Assembly (NCBI GenBank): GCA_031655335.1
Contig: CP134226.1
Coordinates: 1,922,001-1,986,000, forward strand
Source: Thalassospiraceae bacterium LMO-SO8
GTDB taxonomy: Bacteria > Pseudomonadota > Alphaproteobacteria > Rhodospirillales > Casp-alpha2
Reading direction: 5' to 3'
DNA: 64,000 bases
Below the pieces are notes generated by a model that did not search any database, was not told where the DNA came from, and worked only from the letters and a program-made list of their open reading frames with translations. Both the position numbers and the translations under genes were made by a program. Shown here piece after piece: positions 37,970 through 44,944 of this stretch (its first letter is position 1; every line of letters starts with the position of its first letter).

Positions 37970-39069
37970 CCACTGTATTGTCTACGTGAGACAGGAAGCT
38001 GCTTCAGGAGAAAACGTATCGTGTAGGAAGCCTGCAACGAATCCTGCCGAATATCCTGCCACGAAACTAACACCTTCTGCTGCCGCGGCACCTGAAAGAG
38101 CACTAACAAATGTTAAGAAGGCTTGCTTCCAAATAGGAAGCGACGCAACAACTTGCTCAGAAACGGCGTTGTGATCCCGCACTTTTTTGTTGTCGTCGGA
38201 AAGTTCTTCCAGTTTTTTCTCGAGATCCAAAACAGACTCTCTAAGCGAAAGAAATAAGCTTCGTTGCTCTTCATTAAATTGGTTTGGTATAGACAAATCT
38301 TTGAGAATCGCACTAGCTGGACCCACAGCGGTCTTGGCCATCCTTATTGAAACGTCCGAAACGCTTTGGTGGTTTGTATCCTCTAAGTCTTCTTGAGTAA
38401 CAATTGTATCTTCAATGCTTATTTGGTTTCGTTGTTCTTTTGATATCGCTCCCAATCCGAGGGTGCGGACATCTATCTTCGCGCTATTGAAATCTGCGCC
38501 AAGAAATTTTGATCCCCTAAAATTAGCGTTTCTTAAGTCGGACGAACCGAATTTTGCGTTTTCCAAATTAGCGTTTGTGAAGATGACGCCAATTAAACTA
38601 GCGCCACCAAAGTGGGCTCCGTGCCCGACAGCTCCATCCAAATTTGCGCCATCTAGCTTCGCGTTTTGAAGGTTTGCTCCGGCGAGATTTGCGCCGACCA
38701 AGTTTGCCTGAGTAAGGTCGGCGTTATTAAGGTCAGCACCGTGCAAATCTGCCCCTTCAAAGTTAGTGTTGCGGAAATGCCCGGACCGAAGATAACGTGC
38801 TGGTAAGGATACGCCAGATAAGTCAGTGTGTTCTGGATTCGTCGACTTTCGCCACTCGTTCCAAACTGCAACGCCATCTTGATCGATAATTTCAGTTTGA
38901 ATCGTGTCCGCCATCAAATCACCCCAAACGCATTTAAAGTACTGCCTAATCAAATGTACATTTATAGCTATACTTGAGAAATTAGCGGTTAAATTTAATT
39001 TTTGAACCTTTAATTTCGCATAATATAAAATTTGACTTTAAATATAGGGTGCTTGTCTAATCGGTAGTT
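37970..39069. other. AT-rich islet at the tRNA-Leu 3' end
   Basis: Base composition drops from GC-rich to clearly AT-rich right after the E1 gene and stays so up to the tRNA-Leu gene, whose 3' end faces it. The islet holds one gene (pentapeptide protein). The 155 bases between that gene and the tRNA hold no gene that I can see. This is the usual look of a small horizontally acquired insert at a tRNA, but I see no integrase and no clear att duplicate near 37970. Confidence 0.6.
37982..38914 (-). CDS. pentapeptide-repeat protein with coiled coil and hydrophobic tail
   Basis: This 310-residue protein has about 20 pentapeptide repeats of the A(D/N)LXX kind (residues 30-150, e.g. NFEGADLHGADLNNADLTQA), which should form a quadrilateral beta-helix. 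A charged region and a short coiled coil (about 225-255, VLDLEKKLEELSDDNKK) follow, and then a glycine/alanine-rich hydrophobic C terminus that could enter a membrane. The ATG at 38914 (MADTIQ) was chosen, since the upstream in-frame ATG at 38953 adds a Cys-containing tail. Codon use is AT-rich and unlike its neighbours, which suggests transfer. Function unknown. Confidence 0.8.
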   Translation of the reverse strand: MADTIQTEIIDQDGVAVWNEWRKSTNPEHTDLSGVSLPARYLRSGHFRNTNFEGADLHGADLNNADLTQANLVGANLAGANLQNAKLDGANLDGAVGHGAHFGGASLIGVIFTNANLENAKFGSSDLRNANFRGSKFLGADFNSAKIDVRTLGLGAISKEQRNQISIEDTIVTQEDLEDTNHQSVSDVSIRMAKTAVGPASAILKDLSIPNQFNEEQRSLFLSLRESVLDLEKKLEELSDDNKKVRDHNAVSEQVVASLPIWKQAFLTFVSALSGAAAAEGVSFVAGYSAGFVAGFLHDTFSPEAASCLT

Positions 39070-39156
39070 TGGTGCGGGCGGGGAGAATCGAACTCCCACT
39101 CCGTTGCCGGAACCAGATTTTGAGTCTGGCGCGTCTACCAGTTCCGCCACGCCCGC
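39070..39156 (-). tRNA. tRNA-Leu (anticodon CAA)
   Basis: Read on the minus strand from 39156, the acceptor arm GCGGGCG pairs with CGCCCGC. The anticodon stem CCAGA/TCTGG encloses the loop CTCAAAA, giving anticodon CAA, which reads UUG. A long class II variable arm and a T-arm with TTCGATT are present, and the discriminator A is followed by an encoded CCA (39070-39072). The 3' end borders the AT-rich islet. Confidence 0.95.
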
Positions 39157-39241
39157 TTAAGCCCGTCGGAAGGGGCGACTTTCTAGCACCCCGGGGGGCT
39201 TCAGGCAAACGCAGAACGTGGGTCGCCCCCCCTCACCCCGA

Positions 39242-39265
39242 CCCTCTCCCCCACGGGGGAGAGGG
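39242..39265. repeat. palindromic repeat element
   Basis: CCCTCTCCCCC (39242-39252) and GGGGGAGAGGG (39255-39265) are perfect 11-base arms around a two-base loop, with CCCTCACCCCGA just before. This matches a type of extragenic palindrome common in many proteobacterial genomes. It lies between the dioxygenase 3' end and the tRNA-Leu 5' end, where it could also act as a transcription terminator. Confidence 0.7.
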
Positions 39266-39275
39266 AGGCTCCCTC

Positions 39276-40256
39276 TCAGGCGTTCGCGCGGGCCTCGGCC
39301 ACCAGCGTCAGCCGCCACATTTCCCGTTCGTACTTGCTGTAATCGAAGCCGGTCCCGGAATGGATGGTCGAGCGGTTGTCCCACACCACGATGTCGCCGG
39401 GCCGCCACTGCCATTTCACGGTGAACTCGGGCCCCGTCACGGTCGGCAGCATGTCGCGCCAGATCATGACGCTGTCGTCCTCCACCCCTTCCAGGTCCCA
39501 TTTGTCCAGGTCGGCCGGGTCGATGTCCTGGCCGATCGGCACGATGGCGCAGGTCGAACTGTTGAGGCCGTAAAGCGACGGCTTGCCCGTCACCGGATGC
39601 TTCAGCACCAGGGGCACGCGGTTGGGCGGGTTTTCCTTGCGCTGCTCGGGCGTCAGCACCGGATAGTGCGGCGAGTAGCTGTTGATCTTCTTGTCGTGGT
39701 GGGCGAGGGAGCACACGGCCTCGAGGCCGTCGAGCTTCCGCCGTTCCTCGGGCGGCAGGGCGGCATAAGCGCCCTGCATGTCGGCGAACAGGGTCTCCGC
39801 ACCCTCGGGCGGGGCCTTGCGGCAATGAAAGACCGATCCGACCGGCGGCCGCGCGCGGAAGGTGGAATCCGTATGCCACACCGGCCTGCGGGTTTCCGGG
39901 TTGTAGCGGATGTCCGCGTCGCTGGTCAGCTGCGGCACCTGCAGCAGTTGCGCGACCATCTTGCCGTCCTTGTCGCGCACGTTGCCGATGCGCAGGATCG
40001 GGAACCCGGCGACGGATTTGTCCTCGCGCGCCGTCTGGATTTTGTCCTCGATCACGCCGAACACCTCGGACCAGCGCACCAGCGCCTCGGGCTCAAGATC
40101 GGCCAGGGCGTCCCCGCGCACGCCGAGCAGCCCGCCGTGGTCCAGCCACAGGCCGCGTGCCCAGGCCTGAAAATCCGGGTCGGCGAGGTCGCCCGGTGTG
40201 ACCTGGTCGATCAAAATGCCGAAATCGCCGTTCAGCGGCTGGGTCGGATGGGTCAT
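39276..40256 (-). CDS. TauD/TfdA-family Fe(II)/2-oxoglutarate dioxygenase
   Basis: This 326-residue dioxygenase hydroxylates small molecules at the expense of 2-oxoglutarate. The iron ligands are the H-x-D of VWHTDSTF (about residue 145) and the distal histidine in WDNRSTIHSG, and the 2-oxoglutarate-binding Arg lies in MWRLTLV. The ATG at 40256 (MTHPTQ) was chosen over the far upstream start at 40412. TfdA/TauD members act on herbicides, taurine or sulfate esters, and the substrate cannot be told here. No transporter is adjacent. Confidence 0.85.
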   Translation of the reverse strand: MTHPTQPLNGDFGILIDQVTPGDLADPDFQAWARGLWLDHGGLLGVRGDALADLEPEALVRWSEVFGVIEDKIQTAREDKSVAGFPILRIGNVRDKDGKMVAQLLQVPQLTSDADIRYNPETRRPVWHTDSTFRARPPVGSVFHCRKAPPEGAETLFADMQGAYAALPPEERRKLDGLEAVCSLAHHDKKINSYSPHYPVLTPEQRKENPPNRVPLVLKHPVTGKPSLYGLNSSTCAIVPIGQDIDPADLDKWDLEGVEDDSVMIWRDMLPTVTGPEFTVKWQWRPGDIVVWDNRSTIHSGTGFDYSKYEREMWRLTLVAEARANA

Positions 40257-40410
40257 CGCTGTCTGCCTTTTGTTAGATGTTTCTGATCGAAGGATACGGG
40301 TACCCGTGCCAAAAACAAGACCCGAGAGAGGTGCGGGGCTGGTTGTCTCGACGCGGGCCACCTGATAGAAGCGCCCGACGCTTTCGCTGACGGAACGGGG
40401 CCCAACGCCC

Positions 40411-40992
40411 ATGCTGCGCCGCCTTTATGACCGCACCCTGGAACTGGCCGGGCACCGCCACGCCAAGGCCTGGCTCGCCTTCGTCAGTTTTATCGAAAGC
40501 TCGGTCTTTCCCATTCCGCCCGACGTGCTGCTGATCCCCATGGTCCTGGCCGACCGGGCCAAGGCCTGGCGCATCGCCCTGATCTGCACCGTCGCCTCGG
40601 TCCTGGGTGGGGTGTTGGGGTACGCCATCGGTGCCTTCCTGTTCGACCAGGTCGGCCGCCCCATGCTGGAATTCTACGGCTATACCGCCAAGTTCGATCA
40701 GTTCCGCGCGACCTACGCCGACTGGGGCGCCTGGGCCGTGTTCATCGCGGGCGTCACGCCCTTCCCCTACAAGGTCATCACCATCCTGTCGGGCGTGGCG
40801 TCCCTGGATATCTGGGTGTTCTGCGTCGCCTCGGTGCTGGCGCGGGGGGTCCGGTTCTATCTGGTGGCGGGGCTGTTGTGGTATTTCGGCGAGCCGATCC
40901 GCGCCTTCATCGAGAAGTACCTGGGGCTTTTGTTCACGATCTTTTGCATTCTCCTGGTCGGCGGATTCGTGGTTATCAGGTTCGTGCTGTAG
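40411..40992 (+). CDS. YqaA-family (VTT-domain) membrane protein
   Basis: This 193-residue inner-membrane protein has four or five hydrophobic segments and belongs to the YqaA/DedA-like VTT superfamily. The re-entrant region with FIESSVFPIPPDVLLIPM and the TPFPYKVITILSG segment is typical. DedA relatives affect membrane lipid flipping and proton-motive force. It is divergent from the dioxygenase and followed nine bases later by dsbB, so the two probably form an operon with coq7. Confidence 0.85.
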   Translation: MLRRLYDRTLELAGHRHAKAWLAFVSFIESSVFPIPPDVLLIPMVLADRAKAWRIALICTVASVLGGVLGYAIGAFLFDQVGRPMLEFYGYTAKFDQFRATYADWGAWAVFIAGVTPFPYKVITILSGVASLDIWVFCVASVLARGVRFYLVAGLLWYFGEPIRAFIEKYLGLLFTIFCILLVGGFVVIRFVL

Positions 40993-41001
40993 GAGCCCGC
41001 C

Positions 41002-41502
41002 ATGCTGTCCATGCTCGACGACCCCAAACTGCAACGCTGGTATCCGGCGGCTCTGTTCGCCATATCGGCAGGGGCCCTCGGCCTGGCCTTGCATGCCCAG
41101 TTCGTGTTGGGGCTTGAGCCCTGCAACCTCTGCCTTTACCAGCGCGTCCCCTATGCGGTGATCGGCCTGTTCGCGGGGGCCTGCATGACGCGCCCCAATC
41201 CCAAGGCGGGGCGCGCCGTGGTCGGGCTGGCCGCTCTCGGCTTCGCCATCGGGGCGGCGATCGCGGTCTATCATGTCGGGGTGGAACAGCATTGGTGGGC
41301 GTCCGCCGTGTGCGGCGGCACGGTCGCCGACGTGGGATCGACCAAGGACCTGATGGCCGGATTGTCGGCGCCGCCGGAAAAATCCTGCGATTCCGTGGAC
41401 TGGGTCTTCCTTGGCCTCTCCATGGCGACCTATAATGCGGCCTTCTCCGCCGTCATGGCCGGGCTGTGTTTTATCGCTGTCCGCCGCATGAGGGCCGCCT
41501 GA
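41002..41502 (+). CDS. dsbB: disulfide bond formation protein B
   Basis: This 166-residue four-helix membrane protein passes electrons from DsbA to quinone. The first redox pair appears as CNLC (about residues 41-44) in EPCNLCLYQRVPYAV, and the second loop has cysteines in VCGGTVAD and KSCDSVDW. The second pair is spaced about 26 residues apart, somewhat longer than in E. coli (C104/C130), which is common in alphaproteobacteria. The next gene, coq7, makes ubiquinone, the electron acceptor of DsbB. Confidence 0.88.
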   Translation: MLSMLDDPKLQRWYPAALFAISAGALGLALHAQFVLGLEPCNLCLYQRVPYAVIGLFAGACMTRPNPKAGRAVVGLAALGFAIGAAIAVYHVGVEQHWWASAVCGGTVADVGSTKDLMAGLSAPPEKSCDSVDWVFLGLSMATYNAAFSAVMAGLCFIAVRRMRAA

Positions 41503-41531
41503 CAGGGCGTTTAAGGACGCGACAAGGACCC

Positions 41532-42119
41532 ATGGCGACCAAGACCTCTGCCAAGACATCATCGAAGATCGGGGCCAAGCCCCGGCGCATGCCGGGCGAC
41601 CTGTCCAAGGCCGCGATGGTCGAACGCATGCTGCGGGTCGATCACGCGGGCGAATACGGCGCCGTGCGCATCTACGAAGGTCAGATGGCCGTGCTGGGCA
41701 AGGATGCCGGCGGCGGTGCCATCAAGCATATGGCGGAGCAGGAAGAGGTTCACCTCGCCACGTTCAACGACCTGGTGGCCGACCGCCGGGTCCGGCCCAC
41801 GGCGCTGCTGCCGCTGTGGCATCTCGCCGGCTTCGCGCTGGGCGCCGGCACGGCGCTTCTGGGCGAGAAAGCGGCCCATGCCTGCACCGTCGCCGTGGAA
41901 GAGGCCATCGACGAACATTACGCGGCCCAGATCGACCGCCTGGACGGCGAGGGCGAGGACGACCTGCGCGACACCTTCGAAAAATTCCGCCAGGAAGAAC
42001 TGGAACACCACGACACGGCGCTGGAGCTGGGGGCCGAGGAAACGCCCGGCTACGAGGCCCTGAAGGGCGTCATCAAGCGGGGATCGAAGCTCGCCATCTG
42101 GCTGTCCGAGCGCATCTGA
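41532..42119 (+). CDS. coq7: demethoxyubiquinone hydroxylase, COQ7 type
   Basis: This 195-residue di-iron monooxygenase hydroxylates demethoxyubiquinone in ubiquinone synthesis. The carboxylate and histidine ligands appear as EYGAVRIYEGQ, EQEEVHLATF, EEAIDEHYAAQ and EELEHHDTALE. The ATG at 41532 (MATKTSAK) follows dsbB after 29 bases; an in-frame start at 41466 would overlap dsbB. The COQ7 type replaces UbiF in many alphaproteobacteria. The lysine-rich N-terminal tail is not conserved. Confidence 0.92.
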   Translation: MATKTSAKTSSKIGAKPRRMPGDLSKAAMVERMLRVDHAGEYGAVRIYEGQMAVLGKDAGGGAIKHMAEQEEVHLATFNDLVADRRVRPTALLPLWHLAGFALGAGTALLGEKAAHACTVAVEEAIDEHYAAQIDRLDGEGEDDLRDTFEKFRQEELEHHDTALELGAEETPGYEALKGVIKRGSKLAIWLSERI

Positions 42120-42173
42120 CCCCGTTCCATAAAAAAAATCCAAGACCGAGAAGAAACCAAAAGGACCAAGACG

Positions 42174-43220
42174 ATGAAGGCAGTGGTGTTCCCCGGCGAC
42201 CGCAAGATCGAGATCATGGATTTCCCCGACCCCCATCCGGGCCCGGGAGAGGTCGTTCTCAAGATCAAGGCGTCGGGCATGTGCGGCAGCGACCTGAAGT
42301 ACTACCGCAACCCGCCGGGCACCCCGACGCTCGGCCTGGGCGAACGCAAGGGCCCGATCATCGCCGGGCACGAACCCTGCGGCGTGGTGGTCGAGGTCGG
42401 CGAGGGCGTGTCGGACGCCCAGGCGCGCGTCGGCGACCGCATGATGGACCACCACTATTCCGGTTGCGGCGTGTGCAAGCACTGCCGCACCGGCTGGTCG
42501 CAGATGTGCATCGACGGCATCACCGTCTACGGCACCACGGGCCATGGCGCCCATGCGGAATACATGAAGGTGCCGGCCCATACCCTGGTCCGGCTGCCGG
42601 ACGATCTCAGCTTCACCACCGGGGCTGCCATTTCCTGCGGCACGGGCACGGCTTACGGCGCCTTGAAACGCCTGGACCTGGCCGGCGACGAGACGGTGGT
42701 GGTGTTCGGCCAGGGGCCCGTCGGCCTGTCGGCGACGCAGTTGGCCAAGGCCATGGGGGCGCGGGTCATCGCGCTGGACATCTCGGCCGAGCGGCGCAAG
42801 ATGGCGGAAGATTTCGGCGCCGACGTAGTCATCGACCCCATGGGCAACGACGTGGTCGCGGCGATCCGCGACCTGACGGGCGGCGAAGGGGCGCACAAGT
42901 CCCTCGACTGTTCGTCGAACGCCGAAGCCCGTGCCTCGGCCGTGCGCTGCCTGCGCGCCTGGGGCACGGCCTGCTTCGTCGGCGAGGGCGGGCAGGTGAC
43001 GCTCGACGTCAGCCAGGACATCCTGCGCCGTCAGGTCTCCATCGTCGGATCCTGGACCTTTTCGAAGAACGGGCAGGCCGATTGCGCCGCCTTCGTCGCC
43101 GAACGCAAGATCGATGTCGACGCCCTGTTTTCCCACCGCTTCACGCTGGATCAGGCCGACGAGGCCTACAAGCTGTTCGACACCCAGACGACCGGCAAGG
43201 GCGTGTTCGTGATGGATTAA
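42174..43220 (+). CDS. zinc-dependent alcohol dehydrogenase
   Basis: This 348-residue MDR enzyme oxidises an alcohol with NAD(P). The structural zinc site is C-x2-C-x2-C-x7-C in CGVCKHCRTGWSQMC, the catalytic zinc motif is in GHEPCGVVVEVG, and the cofactor motif is GQGPVGLSATQLA. A run of A residues and AAGGA lies upstream. The 3' end overlaps the convergent methyltransferase gene by four bases. Substrate cannot be told; threonine, sorbitol and other branches are possible. Confidence 0.86.
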   Translation: MKAVVFPGDRKIEIMDFPDPHPGPGEVVLKIKASGMCGSDLKYYRNPPGTPTLGLGERKGPIIAGHEPCGVVVEVGEGVSDAQARVGDRMMDHHYSGCGVCKHCRTGWSQMCIDGITVYGTTGHGAHAEYMKVPAHTLVRLPDDLSFTTGAAISCGTGTAYGALKRLDLAGDETVVVFGQGPVGLSATQLAKAMGARVIALDISAERRKMAEDFGADVVIDPMGNDVVAAIRDLTGGEGAHKSLDCSSNAEARASAVRCLRAWGTACFVGEGGQVTLDVSQDILRRQVSIVGSWTFSKNGQADCAAFVAERKIDVDALFSHRFTLDQADEAYKLFDTQTTGKGVFVMD

Positions 43221-44017
43221 TCCTGGTTGGCGGGGTCCTTGGGGCCCCGCCGCAGGGCGACGATCACACCGCGCAGGATGCGGACTTCCTGATCCGTCAG
43301 GCGCGCGCGGCCGAACAGGTTGCGCAGGTTGCGGACCATGGTGGGGGCGCGTTCCGGCGGCTGAAGGAAGCCGCAGGTTTCCAGTTCCTGTTCCAGGTGT
43401 TCGAACAGGTGGACCAGGTCCTGATGGTCGGCGGGGCGCGTGGTCTTGGGCATGGCCAGGTCTTCGGCCGGCACGTCCAGGCCCGTCAGCCGCCATTCAT
43501 AGCCGACCAGCAACACCGCCTGCGCCAGGTTGAGGGACGAAAACGCCGGGTTCAGCGGCACGTTCAGAATGGCGTCGGCAAGCGCCACCTCGTCGTTGTC
43601 CAAGCCCTTGGCCTCGCGGCCGAACAGGATGCCCGTGCGGGCCCCGCTTTCGGCGTGAATTTGTCGGATTTCCTCGGCCGCGCGGCGCGGGGTCACGACG
43701 CGCTTGGTCATGTCGCGGGACCGCGCCGTGGTCGCGATGACCAGGTTCAGGTCGGCGACCGCCTCGGCGGCGGTGGCATAGACACGGGCCTGGTCGATCA
43801 CCAGGTCGGCGCCCGAGGCGGCGGCCCGCGCGGGCTCGCTCGGCCAGCCGTCGCGGGGGTTGACCAGACGCAGGTCCGTCAGCCCGCAATTGAGCATGGC
43901 CCGGGCGGCCATGCCGATGTTCTGACCCAGCTGCGGTTCGACCAGAACGACCGCGGGCGCGCCCGAGGCGTCGATTGTGTCGGCGTCGCCGCGCCGCGAG
44001 GAATCCGTGCCCGCCAT
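43217..44017 (-). CDS. trmJ: TrmJ-type SPOUT RNA methyltransferase
   Basis: This 266-residue TrmH-family enzyme adds a 2'-O-methyl group to tRNA, probably at position 32. SPOUT knot elements NIGMAARAMLNCGL, ILFGREAKGLDNDEV and LNVPLNPAFSSLNLAQAV are present, and the C-terminal extension fits TrmJ rather than TrmL. The ATG at 44017 (MAGTDSS) was chosen. An open frame extends upstream to 44488, but that part does not resemble the family. TrmJ target assignment is by family only. Confidence 0.85.
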   Translation of the reverse strand: MAGTDSSRRGDADTIDASGAPAVVLVEPQLGQNIGMAARAMLNCGLTDLRLVNPRDGWPSEPARAAASGADLVIDQARVYATAAEAVADLNLVIATTARSRDMTKRVVTPRRAAEEIRQIHAESGARTGILFGREAKGLDNDEVALADAILNVPLNPAFSSLNLAQAVLLVGYEWRLTGLDVPAEDLAMPKTTRPADHQDLVHLFEHLEQELETCGFLQPPERAPTMVRNLRNLFGRARLTDQEVRILRGVIVALRRGPKDPANQD

Positions 44018-44366
44018 GACTCGGATCAGGCCCTTTCGGGCGCGACGCTGTCGCAGGGCGCGGTGTCGAACGGATAGGCGGGGGTGTCCGTCATGGGGGC
44101 TGGCCTCGGTTTTCTGATCCCGGGCGCGTCGCCCGCCGCAGGGTTGCGGGAGAATGCCGAATGCGGCGGCATTTCTCAAGGGTTCCCGGCTGGGGGGCGG
44201 TTGCATCCGGGATCGGGATTTCTCAATGGCCGATTGGAAATTACTGCCCGGGCGATTATGTTGACGGGGTGAAAACAAAGGATCAAGCCGGTATCGCGGG
44301 CGCTTCGGCGGCCGTGAACGCGGCGGCCGCCGGGACGGGAGGGACGGCGACCTGAAGGGAACAATC
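44018..44366. other. 349-base gap with no convincing gene
   Basis: A short minus-strand open frame starts with ATG at about 44092 and runs 22 codons to a TGA before trmJ. Its first residues (MTDTPAYPFDT) resemble the start of metallo-beta-lactamase-fold hydrolases, so it may be the remnant of a deleted gene. The rest holds spurious open frames only, and probably the promoter of the gene at 44367. Confidence 0.4.
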
Positions 44367-44894
44367 GTGGCGTCAAATTCCGCGACGGCTGTGGGCAGGA
44401 ACATGGTGAGCGAACCATCGCCGGAATATCTCGACCTCAAGGCGCGCGCCGCGTCGTCCAACCTCGATTCCGAGACCCTGCTGGCCACGGACTACCTCAA
44501 CCATTTCAATGAAATCGTCATGTTGCTGGAAATGGTCCCCGACATGCCGGAGATCATGGAGGAAGTGAAGGCGTGGCGGCCCAAGGCCTATGCCGATCAT
44601 TTCCGCGATTCCACCATCGCCGACCGGGACCTGGCCATCGAGGCTTACGATCACGTGCTGCCCGTCTACCGGGAGCCTTTCGACCATACGGTGGCGCAGT
44701 TGAACAACGTCGTCATGACCAGCATCCAACTTCTGGAACGCTATATCGAACAGGGGGACCAGGGCATGCTGCGCGAACAGGCGACGGTCATGTCGCGCAT
44801 GATCCAGCGCCTGTTGGATACCGCATCGGGCATCATCCATGGCGCGACCAAGACCATGGACCAGGAAGAGATCGACGCCATCATCGCGACCTGA
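44367..44894 (+). CDS. helical protein of unknown function
   Basis: This 175-residue soluble, mainly helical protein is not recognised. It starts at GTG 44367, with an alternative ATG at 44403 (MVSEPSP). The middle has LLATDYLNHFNEIVMLLEM and a repeated E/D-rich pattern, and the C-terminal half resembles a four-helix bundle with segments of coiled-coil character. No membrane segment or signal is seen. It is convergent with the large sensor protein gene, whose stop lies 51 bases downstream, so the two may be related in function, but this is a guess. Confidence 0.65.
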   Translation: MASNSATAVGRNMVSEPSPEYLDLKARAASSNLDSETLLATDYLNHFNEIVMLLEMVPDMPEIMEEVKAWRPKAYADHFRDSTIADRDLAIEAYDHVLPVYREPFDHTVAQLNNVVMTSIQLLERYIEQGDQGMLREQATVMSRMIQRLLDTASGIIHGATKTMDQEEIDAIIAT

Positions 44895-44944
44895 ATGCCG
44901 TGCGGGCGGGGGACACTTGAATTGACGGTGACGGCGGCCGGCGG

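Noticed and set aside
37970-39069. An integrase gene or att duplicate for the islet
   Set aside because: I compared the tRNA 3' end with the sequence near 37970 and saw no convincing direct repeat, and no recombinase is coded. Transfer is inferred from composition and position only.
43228-43252. GC hairpin at the adh/trmJ junction as a terminator
   Set aside because: The GGCGGGG/CCCCGCC stem lies inside the trmJ coding sequence and has no T run, so the evidence is too weak.
41559-43496. Minus-strand open frame of 645 codons across coq7 and the alcohol dehydrogenase
   Set aside because: It covers two clear genes on the opposite strand, has no family features, and is rich in Arg, Gly and His as shadow frames are.
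44018-44488. Upstream extension of the TrmJ open frame
   Set aside because: The extra N-terminal part is Arg/Pro/Ser-rich, does not resemble the family, and overlaps the start of the plus-strand gene at 44367. Only the ATG at 44017 is consistent.
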